64,000 nucleotides of DNA from CAWACP01 sp963780655 (GTDB lineage: Bacteria > Acidobacteriota > Terriglobia > Bryobacterales > Bryobacteraceae). The stretch is taken from assembly GCA_963780655.1 (NCBI GenBank), contig CAWACP010000010.1, positions 1-64,000 of the forward strand, in the 5' to 3' direction. Below, piece by piece: positions 16,443 to 24,582 of this stretch. How positions within the stretch are numbered: position 1 is the first letter of the stretch; every line of letters begins with the position of its first letter. The position numbers were made by a program, and so were the translations under genes. Below the pieces are notes generated by a model, which made no database searches, had not been told where the DNA came from, and was given only the letters and a program-made list of their open reading frames with translations.

Positions 16443-17024
16443 CTACCAGTCAGCCGGTCCTGGTATCGTGCGCGTGTGATTGAACGTATATTCGCCGAGC
16501 AGACGCTCGCCACCTGCCTCATCGAGTGCTAACAGGCGCGCAATCATGGTCTCCGACGGAGCGGCTTTCGCGTAACTGATGGACTGCTGGAAGGTAACCG
16601 CGCCCGCGTCGCGATGAAAAGGAATGTCCGGCAACCTGTGCCGCTCAACGCGCTCGCCGTCGCAGAAGCTGAGATCCACCCGCGTTGCCCCGCTCAGGTC
16701 GGCGGTCAGACGCCCAATCAGCAGGTCGTCTTCGGCGGTCACGGTGCACTCGATGCTTCCTGACCGCGGCGGCGCGTATTGACGGACATGCAGGCCCTGC
16801 TCTGCCGCGCGCTTCAGAAACGCGTCGCTGACAATCATGATTAACGACCCCTCGCGCGCCAGCGTGCGGACTCCCTCGGCCAGAGCGATGGCCTCGCGCA
16901 GCCGCGTTCCACATTCATCGCAGACGAACAGATGTTCCTCGACGGACTCTTCCTCCGGCTGCGCCAGCGCCGCCCGCCAGTAATCCGCGAGAACGGCTGT
17001 ATCGATCGGACTCCGGCAGCTCAA
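16443..17024 (-). CDS. Zinc-finger anti-sigma-like protein paired with ECF sigma factor
   Basis: 193 residues. Near the N-terminus is a putative anti-sigma zinc-finger signature: His, then 'VCDEC' in 'EEHLFVCDECGTRL'. The rest is soluble with beta-rich segments ('SIECTVTAEDDLLIGRLTADLSG') and no membrane helix, so it would act in the cytoplasm. It overlaps the sigma gene upstream by four bases (ATGA), the usual layout of a sigma/anti-sigma pair. The family binds and holds the sigma factor until a signal, often redox, releases it. The signal here is unknown. Confidence 0.7.
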   Translation of the reverse strand: MSCRSPIDTAVLADYWRAALAQPEEESVEEHLFVCDECGTRLREAIALAEGVRTLAREGSLIMIVSDAFLKRAAEQGLHVRQYAPPRSGSIECTVTAEDDLLIGRLTADLSGATRVDLSFCDGERVERHRLPDIPFHRDAGAVTFQQSISYAKAAPSETMIARLLALDEAGGERLLGEYTFNHTRTIPGPADW

Positions 17025-17563
17025 GCGGCGACTCCCATGCAGGCCCGCAACTGGTGAATGGCGCGATGCCGGATCACCCGCACGTTGGCTTCGGACACGC
17101 CCAGGAAGTGCGCGACGTCCGCCCCCGCCTGCTCGTCATAGAACGTCATGACAACCACGGTGCGCTCACGCTCCCGCAGAGCCTGAACACAACGCGCAAG
17201 GTGTTCGCGATCGACCAGAGGCTCCGCCGCGGCCGGTGCGGGCAGATCCGCCCCGAACTGTTCGAGCAGCCGCTCCTTGCGTCGCGCGCCGCGGCGATGG
17301 TCGAGCACGGTCATGCGGCACGTTCCCAGCACGAACGATGCGAGCTTTTCAGGCTCGCGCAGGCGGCCCGCCCGCAAAGCCTCCAGAGCCGTGATCAGCA
17401 CGTGCTGGGTCAGATCGTCCGCGGCGTGCTCGTCTCGCAGATGACGAAGGCCGTAGAGCCGAATCCGTGGAGCCATGCGGCGGAAGAACTCAGCTTCGGC
17501 CGGCGGGTTGCCCGCGCCGATCTGCTCCGCGAGCTCCGCGTCGTTCAGTTCACCAGTCATCAA
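17021..17563 (-). CDS. ECF-type RNA polymerase sigma factor
   Basis: 180 residues with sigma region 2 ('AEFFRRMAPRIRLYGLRHLRDEHAADDLTQHVLITALEALRAGRL', ~25-70) containing the DDLTQ core, a 'FVLGTCRMTVLDHRR' segment, and region 4 ('LARCVQALRERERTVVVMTFYDEQAGADVAHFLGVSEANVRVIRHRAIHQLR', ~122-175). A zinc-finger anti-sigma gene overlaps its 3' end. A long perfect inverted repeat lies 10-40 bp upstream of its start and would serve both this gene and the divergent one. Confidence 0.9.
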   Translation of the reverse strand: MMTGELNDAELAEQIGAGNPPAEAEFFRRMAPRIRLYGLRHLRDEHAADDLTQHVLITALEALRAGRLREPEKLASFVLGTCRMTVLDHRRGARRKERLLEQFGADLPAPAAAEPLVDREHLARCVQALRERERTVVVMTFYDEQAGADVAHFLGVSEANVRVIRHRAIHQLRACMGVAA

Positions 17564-17573
17564 CTCGTATTTT

Positions 17574-17604
17574 ATGTGTAACGGCGAGCCGGGTCGTTAC
17601 ACAT
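17574..17604. promoter_or_regulatory. 10-bp inverted repeat in the divergent sigma promoter region
   Basis: ATGTGTAACG (17574-17583) and CGTTACACAT (17595-17604) form perfect 10-base arms with an 11-base spacer. It fills the gap between the ECF sigma start (17563, minus) and the start of the divergent DUF4440-like gene (17611, plus). The TGTAAC core resembles an ECF -35 element, but the spacer is too short for a -35/-10 pair, so an operator or two back-to-back -35 elements are more likely. Confidence 0.55.
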
Positions 17605-17610
17605 CCGGCC

Positions 17611-18044
17611 ATGGAACGAAGCAGAAGCTCAGCACTTTCCACGTCCCTGAAGCAAGCCGTAGATCAGACGCGCGCTCAACACCTAAACGCCGTCAACGCG
17701 GGCGACGCCGAGGCAGCGAGTCGGCTCTTTGCGCCGGAAAGCGTCTTTCTCCCGCCGGGCCACCAGGCGCTGGAGGGAATCCCGGCGATACGCGCATCGT
17801 TCACGCACGCCTTCGCGCAATTCAGCATCGAGGGTTTCAGCCTCGATCCTGCCGGCGTCGGACAGCGCGGCGACGTCGTGATCGAACATGGCAAGTGGAA
17901 AGCCATGTGTTCCAGCCCAGGGACGGGTCGAAGAGCATGCCGGGTTCCGGCACGTACCTGACGGTATATGCGCGCGGGGCGGACGGCAGCGTCAGCATGA
18001 TCCGCGATACATTCAACGGTCTGCCTGATAGTGGCTCGGTTTGA
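17611..18044 (+). pseudogene. Frameshifted DUF4440/SnoaL-like (NTF2-fold) protein
   Basis: ATG 17611 opens 'VDQTRAQHLNAVNAGDAEAASRLFAPESVFLPPGHQALEGIPAIRASF...FSIEGFSL', the typical start of an NTF2-fold DUF4440 domain, up to 'VVIEHGKWKAM'. The expected continuation 'FQPRDGSKSMPGSGTYLTVYARGADGSVSMIRDTFNGLP' is present but in another frame. One extra base near 17908-17914 explains this. The fold is used by small hydrolases, isomerases and ligand-binding proteins, so no reaction can be named. As read, the protein would be cut after about 100 residues. Confidence 0.65.
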
Positions 18045-18096
18045 CTTTCCCACTGTGCGCTTCACTGGACCAGAAACGATTTCACTGAATCCTGGA

Positions 18097-18114
18097 TAGA
18101 TGTATATGCATCTA
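18097..18114. promoter_or_regulatory. Probable MarR operator
   Basis: TAGATG (18097-18102) and CATCTA (18109-18114) are perfect arms around TATATG; 16 of the 18 positions are symmetric. It lies 8 bp before the GTG start of the marR-type gene, the usual place for an autoregulatory MarR site. Confidence 0.6.
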
Positions 18115-18121
18115 GTGAGGC

Positions 18122-18556
18122 GTGAGTAAGCCCCCGACCATCCCTCTTTCCTGTCTTTGCGCCAGTTTCCGTCGGGCCTCGCGCGTGCTGACGCAGCACT
18201 ACGAGGCGGCTCTCCGGCCACTCGGACTGAGGGCCACGCAATTCACTCTGCTGCAAGCTTTGTCCCTCGCCGGAGAAGTCTCCCAGGGAACGCTCGGGGA
18301 GATTCTGGCCATCGACAGCACTACCCTCACCCGCACGCTTGCCATCACGGAGCGCCGAGGCTGGATCGCCAGTCGACCGGGGGAGGACCGCCGCGAGCGG
18401 TTGCTCTCCCTGAGCAAGGCCGGCAAGGCCAGATACAAGCGCGCGCTTCCCCACTGGGAAAAAGTACAGCAGGACTTGCGTGCGCGGCTCGGGGAGAAGC
18501 GCTGGAACGAACTTTTGGACCTAACCAACCAGGTGACCGCAGAGGTCACGGAATAA
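18122..18556 (+). CDS. MarR-family transcriptional regulator
   Basis: 144 residues from GTG 18122. The winged helix-turn-helix is clear: 'LRATQFTLLQALSLAGEVSQGTLGEILAIDSTTLTRTLAITERRGWIASRPGEDRRERLLSLSKAGKARY', with the DxR-type wing 'GEDRRERL'. The N-terminal helix carries two Cys ('SCLCASFRRAS'), which in some MarR proteins sense oxidants. A near-perfect palindrome just upstream suggests self-repression. The membrane-protein gene starts 12 bp after the stop with an AAGGAG site and is probably regulated together with it. Confidence 0.9.
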   Translation: MSKPPTIPLSCLCASFRRASRVLTQHYEAALRPLGLRATQFTLLQALSLAGEVSQGTLGEILAIDSTTLTRTLAITERRGWIASRPGEDRRERLLSLSKAGKARYKRALPHWEKVQQDLRARLGEKRWNELLDLTNQVTAEVTE

Positions 18557-18567
18557 GGAGATTCGCC

Positions 18568-19455
18568 ATGTCCAGATACGCCAAACTTAGCGCCGGGCTC
18601 CTGGCAGCCTGGTTAGTCTTCGCCCTGTCTTCTTCCGCACTGCACCTCTACGTGAACGCTCCGAACACGCCGCCGATCGCGTTCGGCCTCGCCGTGCTGA
18701 CGCCCATCCTGCTCTTTCTGGTCTGGTTTGCATCCTCGCCGGGACTCCGGCAGTTCCTTCTGTCGCTAAGCCCGCGAACTCTCACACTGGTGCAAAGCAT
18801 TCGCATCGCCGGATTTGTGTTCCTTGTCCTCGGCGCCTATCGGATTCTGCCCGGGTTCTTTGCCTTGTCTGCGGGATGGGGCGACATCATCGTCGGCGCG
18901 ACTGCGCCGTTCGCCGCTCTCTGGCTGGCGAACCCTGCGCATCGCAAAGGATTCATCTTCTGGCAGCTCATGGGAATCGCTGACCTGGTCAACGCGCTGG
19001 CCATGGGCACGCTGGCCGGGGTCATTGATCCGCACGGAATCCCCACTGCACCCATGGCCGTCCTTCCCATGAGCTTTATTTCGACGTTTGGTGTGCCGTT
19101 GTTTCTGATCCTGCACATCATCTGTATCCTGCAGGCACGCCGCTGGCAAACGATACCTTTTGCCGCAACGGCCAACCAGGTTCCAAACGCCGATGCCCCG
19201 CAGCCGCGGAAAAACCATCATGCGGAGGCGGCTCCGCGCATTGACGGACGAAGAAACCGATTCGCACGCCATGGTTTTGCCGATCAAACTGACCCACTAC
19301 CGTCTGCCTGCGCGGCTCGCGTTACAATAATCCGTGACCAAAAGGCAGGCGTCACGTCTGTCGGGTATCGGTACTCCTGTCGCGCGCCCGCCGCGTTGCG
19401 CGCTTGCCACCCGTGCCGCGGCGAGTCGAATATCTCCCTGAAAGGGTTCTTTTAA
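18568..19455 (+). CDS. Polytopic membrane protein cotranscribed with marR-type gene
   Basis: 295 residues as read, ATG 18568 with AAGGAG at 18555-18560. Residues 1-200 contain about six hydrophobic helices ('LSAGLLAAWLVFALSSSAL', 'FGLAVLTPILLFLVWFA', 'SIRIAGFVFLVLGAYRILPG', 'FISTFGVPLFLILHIICIL'), a small integral membrane protein of unknown function. After about residue 205 the sequence turns into an Arg- and Ala-rich tail without structure. It runs through what looks like the upstream region of the next gene and stops one base before that gene's ATG. The tail probably reflects loss of the original stop. Confidence 0.7.
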   Translation: MSRYAKLSAGLLAAWLVFALSSSALHLYVNAPNTPPIAFGLAVLTPILLFLVWFASSPGLRQFLLSLSPRTLTLVQSIRIAGFVFLVLGAYRILPGFFALSAGWGDIIVGATAPFAALWLANPAHRKGFIFWQLMGIADLVNALAMGTLAGVIDPHGIPTAPMAVLPMSFISTFGVPLFLILHIICILQARRWQTIPFAATANQVPNADAPQPRKNHHAEAAPRIDGRRNRFARHGFADQTDPLPSACAARVTIIRDQKAGVTSVGYRYSCRAPAALRACHPCRGESNISLKGFF

Positions 19456-20031
19456 ATGATCCGTTTTCCTTCACTCGCTGTAACTCTGGCGCTGGCCGCT
19501 CCGCTGGCGCTCGCGCAAACCTCCACCTGGGTCCCCGACAAGGCCCACAGCGCTGTGGATTTCTCCATCCTGCACATGAGTCTGTCGAATGTTCGTGGCC
19601 ACTTCGGCAACATTGGCGGCACGATTGTGCTCAACGACTCGGATATCACCAAATCGACGGTCAACGTAACCATCGACGTCACCACCGTCGATACCGGGCA
19701 ACCTCAGCGCGACGCGGATCTCAAAAGTCCCAACTTCTTCGACGTCGCGCAGTTTCCCACCGCAACCTTCGTCAGTACAAGCGTCGAAAAGAAGGGTAAC
19801 GGGCTCACCATCTCCGGCAATCTGACCGTGCACGGCCTCACCAGGCCCGTAGTCCTGGAGGTGGAGGGTCCCACCGGGCCAATTCAGGGCATGGACCACA
19901 AGCCTCACTCCGGTTTCTCTGGCACGACAACCATCAGCCGTAAAGCCTTCGGCATCGGCCCCAAATACCCGGCGGCCATCGTGGGTGATGACGCCAAACT
20001 GACCATCGACCTCGACATGGCGAAGCAGTGA
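19456..20031 (+). CDS. YceI-family periplasmic lipid-binding protein
   Basis: 191 residues with a signal peptide ('RFPSLAVTLALAAPLALA'). The YceI beta-barrel is recognisable throughout: 'STWVPDKAHSAVDFSILHMSLSNVRGHF' at the start, 'TTVDTGQPQRDADLKSPNFFDVAQFPTATFVS' in the middle, and 'LTVHGLTRPVVLEVEG', 'SGTTTISRKAFGI' near the end. Family members bind isoprenoids or long-chain lipids in the periplasm and are often induced by base or stress. The stop codon is followed at once by a type 1 repeat that also ends the convergent gene. Confidence 0.92.
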   Translation: MIRFPSLAVTLALAAPLALAQTSTWVPDKAHSAVDFSILHMSLSNVRGHFGNIGGTIVLNDSDITKSTVNVTIDVTTVDTGQPQRDADLKSPNFFDVAQFPTATFVSTSVEKKGNGLTISGNLTVHGLTRPVVLEVEGPTGPIQGMDHKPHSGFSGTTTISRKAFGIGPKYPAAIVGDDAKLTIDLDMAKQ

Positions 20032-20057
20032 TGTAGAGCAGGCTCTTAGCCTGCATC
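20032..20057. repeat. Type 1 palindromic repeat between convergent genes
   Basis: TGTAGAGCAGGCTCTTAGCC plus TGCAT: a hairpin with arms GCAGGCT/AGCCTGC. It begins directly after the YceI stop. On the minus strand its GCAGGC-TAA provides the stop codon of the DUF2892-type gene. Confidence 0.8.
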
Positions 20058-20240
20058 CGGCGCGCCCAGCCTGCGTAGGATTGCCATCATGGGACACCAG
20101 TTGGTAAACGCCGACTGGAACAAGTTCAGCCCGACAAAGGCGGTGAACAGGAACCACGCGGGATGCACCCAGTAGCCCAGAGCAACCGACAGCAGCACAA
20201 ACGAACCAGCGATCAGCCGTAGATAACGTTCGATCGTCAT
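20046..20240 (-). CDS. DUF2892-type small membrane protein (YgaP C-terminal-like)
   Basis: 64 residues, ATG at 20240 with AAGGAGG upstream. Two hydrophobic helices ('LRLIAGSFVLLSVALGYWV' and 'WFLFTAFVGLNLFQSAFTNWCPM') and the ending 'CPMMAILRRLG' match the DUF2892 domain found alone or at the end of rhodanese proteins such as YgaP. It overlaps the RND gene by four bases and is the last gene of the efflux operon. Its stop codon lies inside a type 1 repeat. Confidence 0.85.
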   Translation of the reverse strand: MTIERYLRLIAGSFVLLSVALGYWVHPAWFLFTAFVGLNLFQSAFTNWCPMMAILRRLGAPDAG

Positions 20241-23200
20241 GACACTTTCCTCCTTCGGTTTACGACGAAATACAGAATCGGTACGGTCATGCGCGACAGC
20301 GCCAGCGAGGCGACCTCGCCGGCCATCAGCGCAATTGCCAGGCCCTGAAAGATCGGGTCGAACAGGATCACGGCCGAGCCCACCACCACCGCGGCCGCGG
20401 TCAGCATCATCGGACGAAAACGCACCGCGCCGGCATCGATTACCGCCTCCTCCAGCGGCATTCCCTGCTTCAGGCGCAGCTCCACGAAATCCACCAGGAT
20501 AATGGAGTTCCTCACCACGATGCCCGCCCCGGCGATAAAGCCGATCATCGACGTCGCGGTGAAGAAGGCGTGCAGCAGCCCGTGCGCCGGCAGAATGCCC
20601 ACCAGCGAGAACGGAATCGCTGCCATGATCACCAGCGGCGTTATAAACGACTGGAACCAGCCCACCACCAGCGCGTAGATCAGAACCAGCACCGCGGCGA
20701 AGGCGATGCCGAGGTCGCGGAACACCTCGTAGGTGATGTGCCATTCGCCGTCCCACTTCATCGCGTAACGCTCCGTGTCCCGGGGCTGGTGGGCCATGTT
20801 CTGCTCGACGATGTAGCCTTCCGCCGGCCTGATCTTCTCCATCTCCGGGCCGAGTTTCAGAACGGCGTAGACGGGGCTTTCCATCGCTCCGGCGACATCG
20901 CCGATGACGTACGTGACGGGCATCAGATTCTTGTGGTAAATGCTCTTCTCGGCCAGCTCCGGCACGGCGCGCACCACTTCGCTGAGCGCCACAAGATTCC
21001 CGTCGCGTCCGGCAACCTTCAGGCCCTGAATCCGGTCGAGGTCGGAACGCGTGGCGCGATCGAGGCGCAGCGTCAGCGGGAGGTCTTCCTTTTCCGAATC
21101 GACGTGCAGAAGACCGGCGGCGTATCCCGTAGAGGCCAAACGCAGGGTGCGCGCGACCTCGTCCACCGAAAGCCCGTTGAGCGCGGCCTTTTCCCTGTCC
21201 ACCACCAGCCGGTACCTCGTCTGGTCATCTTCCACGTACCAGTCGACATCCACCACGCCGTCCGTGCGCTTCCACAGATCGCGGATGCGCCGCGCGATGT
21301 CCAACTGGCCTTCCTGCGTTGGTCCGTACACCTCGGCCACCAGCGTTTCGAGCACCGGCGGACCGGGCGGCACTTCGGCCACCTTAATGCGCGCGCCGTA
21401 CGTGGCGGCGACGGGCAGCAGCTTCTGGCGGACCTGTTTGGCGATCTCGTGGCTCTGCAGCGAGCGGTCCTTCTTGCCGACCAGGTTCACCTGGATATCG
21501 GCCACATTGGCGCCGCGGCGCAGGTAATAATGCCGCACCAGCCCGTTGAAGTTGAAGGGCGATGCCGTGCCCACGTAGGTTTCGATATTGGTGACCTCCG
21601 GCTGCGCGGCGGCGGCGCGGGCAAGGGCGTCGGTGGCGCGCGCAGTCTCTTCGAGCGTTGCGCCGTTGGGCATGTCCACAATCACCTGGAACTCGCTCTT
21701 GTTGTCGAAAGGCAGCATCTTGACCTTCACAAACTGCACGTACACCAGCGACATCGATGCCAGCAGCAGCAGAACCACTCCGCCGAGGAAGCCCCAGCGC
21801 AGCGCCGGCCGGTGGAGAATGGCCCCCATCACCCGGCGATAGAAGCGCGTGGGAGCGTCTTCGCGTCCGTCGTGTTTCACCGCGTTTCCGGGTTTCAGAA
21901 TGCGCACAGCCGCCCACGGCGTCACGATGAACGCAACCAGCAGCGAGAAAACCATGGCGGCGCTCGCTCCGATCGGGATGGGCCGCATGTACGGACCCAT
22001 CAGCCCTCCCACGAAGGCCATCGGAAGAATGGCGGCCACCACCGTCAGGGTGGCCAGAATGGTGGGATTGCCCACCTCATCCACCGCCTCTATGGCCACC
22101 TCATACGAGGGCCGGCACGTGTTGCCCGGCATGCGCCAGTGACGCGCGATGTTCTCCACCACGACGATGGCGTCGTCCACCAGAATGCCGATCGAGAAGA
22201 TCAGGGCGAAGAGCGTGATGCGGTTCAGAGTATAGCCGTAGAGATAAAACACCGCCAGCGTCAGCGCGAGGGTGACGGGGATGGCCAGGAAGACGATGAG
22301 CGACTCGCGCAGCCCCAGCGTGATGGCCACCAGAACGCTCACCGAAATCACGGCGATGAGCATGTGCCACAGCAACTCGTCGGATTTCTCGGCCGCGGTC
22401 TCGCCGTATTGGCGGGTGATGTCCACGCGAACGTCGCCGGGGATGACTCGGCCCTTCAACAGCTCGACGCGCTGCAGCACCCGGCTCGCTACGTCAACGG
22501 CATTCGCGCCCTTGCGCTTGGCCACCGCAATGGTCACGGCCGGATCGAACTCCCGCGCCGACCCAGGGGATGTCACGCGCAGCATGCGCACATACGCCGC
22601 GGGTTCCTCGCCGCCATCGGTCACCGTCGCCACATCCCGCACGAAGACGGGCCGGTCGCCGGCCACTCCCGCCACCACGTTCCGCACATCGTCGGCGGTT
22701 CGCAGGAATTCGCCGGCCTCGAGCTGATATTCGCGATTGCCCGAAGCGAATGTTCCGGAGGGCAGCCTGCGGTTGGCAAGGCCGAGCGCGCCCGCAACCT
22801 GTAGCGGCGAGAGATTGTGCGCGGCCAGGCTCGCCGCGTCCAGAGTGACGCGGATCTCGCGCCGCTGACCTCCGATCAGCGTGACGGCGGAGACATCGGG
22901 CGCCTGCTTAATGGCGTCATCCACCTGCGCGGCAATGCGGCGCAGTTCGTAATCGCCGTAGCGTTTGCTCGACAGCGTGAGCGCCAGGATAGGTACGTCG
23001 TCGATGGAACGCGGCTTCACCAGCGGCTGCGAGGCGCCGGGCGGAATCAGGTCGAAGTTCGCCAGCAGCTTCTGGTTGAGCCGGACGATACTCTTCTCTT
23101 CGTCCTGACCGACCTTGAAACGCACGATGACCAGCGACCCGCCGGGGCTGGAGGTGGAGTAGATGTACTCCACCCCGGGGATCTCCCACAGCAGCTTCTC

Positions 23201-23428
23201 CATCGGCTTCGTGACCCGTTCCTCCACCTCGCGCGCCGACGCGCCCGGCATCTCGACGAAAACGTCGATCATCGGCACAATGATCTGCGGCTCTTCCTCC
23301 CGCGGCAGCTTCCAAACGGCAAAGGCTCCGATCAGCAGGGCCGCTACGATCACCAGCGGGGTCAGTTTGGAAGCGAGCCAGACGCTCGCGAAGCGCCCGG
23401 CCGGTCCGAGCTTCCGCGGCTCACTCAT
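20237..23428 (-). CDS. RND-family efflux transporter (AcrB-type permease)
   Basis: 1063 residues. N-terminal inner-membrane helix ('LTPLVIVAALLIGAFAVWKL'), two large periplasmic loops ('MIDVFVEMPGASAREVEERVTKPMEKLLWEIPGVEYIYS' and the second after ~560), and the central helix 'ALIFSIGILVDDAIVVVENIARHW' with the paired Asp residues of the proton relay. The 'MPFDNKSEFQVIVDMPNGATLEETARATDALA' block and the helical C-terminus also fit. It takes substrates from the periplasm or membrane and uses proton influx to push them through the TolC partner. It is the third gene of TolC-adaptor-RND-DUF2892. The sequence looks closer to the drug/solvent branch than to metal (CusA) pumps, but specificity is unknown. 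Confidence 0.93.
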   Translation of the reverse strand: MSEPRKLGPAGRFASVWLASKLTPLVIVAALLIGAFAVWKLPREEEPQIIVPMIDVFVEMPGASAREVEERVTKPMEKLLWEIPGVEYIYSTSSPGGSLVIVRFKVGQDEEKSIVRLNQKLLANFDLIPPGASQPLVKPRSIDDVPILALTLSSKRYGDYELRRIAAQVDDAIKQAPDVSAVTLIGGQRREIRVTLDAASLAAHNLSPLQVAGALGLANRRLPSGTFASGNREYQLEAGEFLRTADDVRNVVAGVAGDRPVFVRDVATVTDGGEEPAAYVRMLRVTSPGSAREFDPAVTIAVAKRKGANAVDVASRVLQRVELLKGRVIPGDVRVDITRQYGETAAEKSDELLWHMLIAVISVSVLVAITLGLRESLIVFLAIPVTLALTLAVFYLYGYTLNRITLFALIFSIGILVDDAIVVVENIARHWRMPGNTCRPSYEVAIEAVDEVGNPTILATLTVVAAILPMAFVGGLMGPYMRPIPIGASAAMVFSLLVAFIVTPWAAVRILKPGNAVKHDGREDAPTRFYRRVMGAILHRPALRWGFLGGVVLLLLASMSLVYVQFVKVKMLPFDNKSEFQVIVDMPNGATLEETARATDALARAAAAQPEVTNIETYVGTASPFNFNGLVRHYYLRRGANVADIQVNLVGKKDRSLQSHEIAKQVRQKLLPVAATYGARIKVAEVPPGPPVLETLVAEVYGPTQEGQLDIARRIRDLWKRTDGVVDVDWYVEDDQTRYRLVVDREKAALNGLSVDEVARTLRLASTGYAAGLLHVDSEKEDLPLTLRLDRATRSDLDRIQGLKVAGRDGNLVALSEVVRAVPELAEKSIYHKNLMPVTYVIGDVAGAMESPVYAVLKLGPEMEKIRPAEGYIVEQNMAHQPRDTERYAMKWDGEWHITYEVFRDLGIAFAAVLVLIYALVVGWFQSFITPLVIMAAIPFSLVGILPAHGLLHAFFTATSMIGFIAGAGIVVRNSIILVDFVELRLKQGMPLEEAVIDAGAVRFRPMMLTAAAVVVGSAVILFDPIFQGLAIALMAGEVASLALSRMTVPILYFVVNRRRKVS

Positions 23429-24582
23429 TGACGAACCTCCACGGCCGCGCCGTCGGTAAGCCCCGCCGGAACCGGTGCAACCACTTTCTCGCCGGGGTTC
23501 AGCCCCGAGAGAATCTCCACCGCATCGCCCGCGCGCTCGCCGGTAGTCACCAGCCGCACTCGCGCCGAAGCGCCTTCGGCCACGAAGACGGACTGCAACT
23601 GCCCGCGCTCGGCCACCGCGCCGGCGTCGAGGGCAATGACGTGGCGAGAGCCCAGCGGGAAGAACGCGCGTCCGAACATTCCCGAGCGCAGGCCCGCGCA
23701 GTCGGGAAGATCGACTTTCGCGATGTAGGAGCGCGAGGCCGCGTCCACCATCGGCACAACCTCAGACACGCGAGCCGTACCGGCGCATCCGGGGAGTTCG
23801 AGCGCAAAGCGGACCGCGAGGCCGGTCCGGATGCCGGCCAGCTTCGCTGCGTCGACCGCGGCTTCGAGGCGGTATCCGTCCTGGCGTTCGATAGTCAGCA
23901 GGGGAGCGCCGGTGGTGGCGAGGTCGCCCGCGTTTACGGTTTTCGCGGTAACGATGCCGGCAAACGGCGCGGCAACGCGCGTGTAGTCGCGTGTGATGGC
24001 GGCTGCGCGCCGGTCTTCCGTGGCCTGCTCCATGCGCGATTGCAGCTCGGTGCGCTTCGCCCGGGCCATGTCGTAATTCGCCTGAGCGGCCGCCAGCCGG
24101 GCGGTCGCCTCGTCCAGTTCCTGATTGGAAACGGACTTCTTCGCGGCGAGTTCGTCGATGCGTTTCCCGGTCACGCGGGCGAGATCCAGACTGGCTTTAG
24201 CCGCGGCTACGGCGCCGTCGGCCTCGGGAATGGAGTTGGCGATTTCGGCCACGCCCGCGTCGGCGCGGCGGTAATTCGATTCGAGCTCGCGGGCATCGAG
24301 CACGATCAGAGTCTGGCCCTGCGAAACGCGGTCGCCCTGCTGCACCGTCACCCGTTGGACGTAGGCGGTCACTCGGCTCGACACGATGGCGGAGTTTCGA
24401 GCGCGAACCGTGCCGCTGGCTTCATAAGTAGCCGGCCAGTCCCGCTCGGTCACCATGACGATGTGGACAGGGACCGGCGCGGCGTGAAGGGCCGGCTGCC
24501 GCGGTTGATCTCCGCACGATGCCAGTACAAGCAGCGATGCGATGGTGGAGCAGGCGTTTCCGCCTGCTGCGAATCTCTTCAT
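23425..24582 (-). CDS. RND efflux periplasmic adaptor (membrane fusion) lipoprotein
   Basis: 385 residues. Lipobox 'LLVLASC' gives Cys 23 as lipidation site. Then 'ASGTVRARNSAIVSSRVTAYVQRVTVQQGDRVSQGQTLIVLD' (lipoyl half-motif), a long coiled hairpin (~100-190) and the returning lipoyl half 'YTRVAAPFAGIVTAKTVNAGDLA', followed by beta-barrel and membrane-proximal domains. It links the RND pump to the TolC-like channel. The first codons are odd: they are a type 1-like palindrome (24545-24570) read in frame as 'AAGGNACST', so the n-region of the signal peptide is made of repeat. It overlaps the TolC gene by one base and the pump gene by four. Confidence 0.92.
   Translation of the reverse strand: MKRFAAGGNACSTIASLLVLASCGDQPRQPALHAAPVPVHIVMVTERDWPATYEASGTVRARNSAIVSSRVTAYVQRVTVQQGDRVSQGQTLIVLDARELESNYRRADAGVAEIANSIPEADGAVAAAKASLDLARVTGKRIDELAAKKSVSNQELDEATARLAAAQANYDMARAKRTELQSRMEQATEDRRAAAITRDYTRVAAPFAGIVTAKTVNAGDLATTGAPLLTIERQDGYRLEAAVDAAKLAGIRTGLAVRFALELPGCAGTARVSEVVPMVDAASRSYIAKVDLPDCAGLRSGMFGRAFFPLGSRHVIALDAGAVAERGQLQSVFVAEGASARVRLVTTGERAGDAVEILSGLNPGEKVVAPVPAGLTDGAAVEVRQ
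24545..24570. repeat. Type 1-like repeat inside the adaptor signal peptide
   Basis: GTGGAGCAGGCG, TTTC, CGCCTGCTGC: a hairpin of the same family as 39812-39837 and 59650-59674. It lies wholly within codons 5-13 of the adaptor gene and keeps the frame. Confidence 0.7.

Noticed and set aside
20570..22804. 744-codon open frame on the plus strand opposite the RND pump gene
   Set aside because: It is the reverse-strand shadow of a GC-rich gene: no ribosome site, composition dominated by His, Arg, Gln and Asp, and the minus-strand RND domains are unmistakable.
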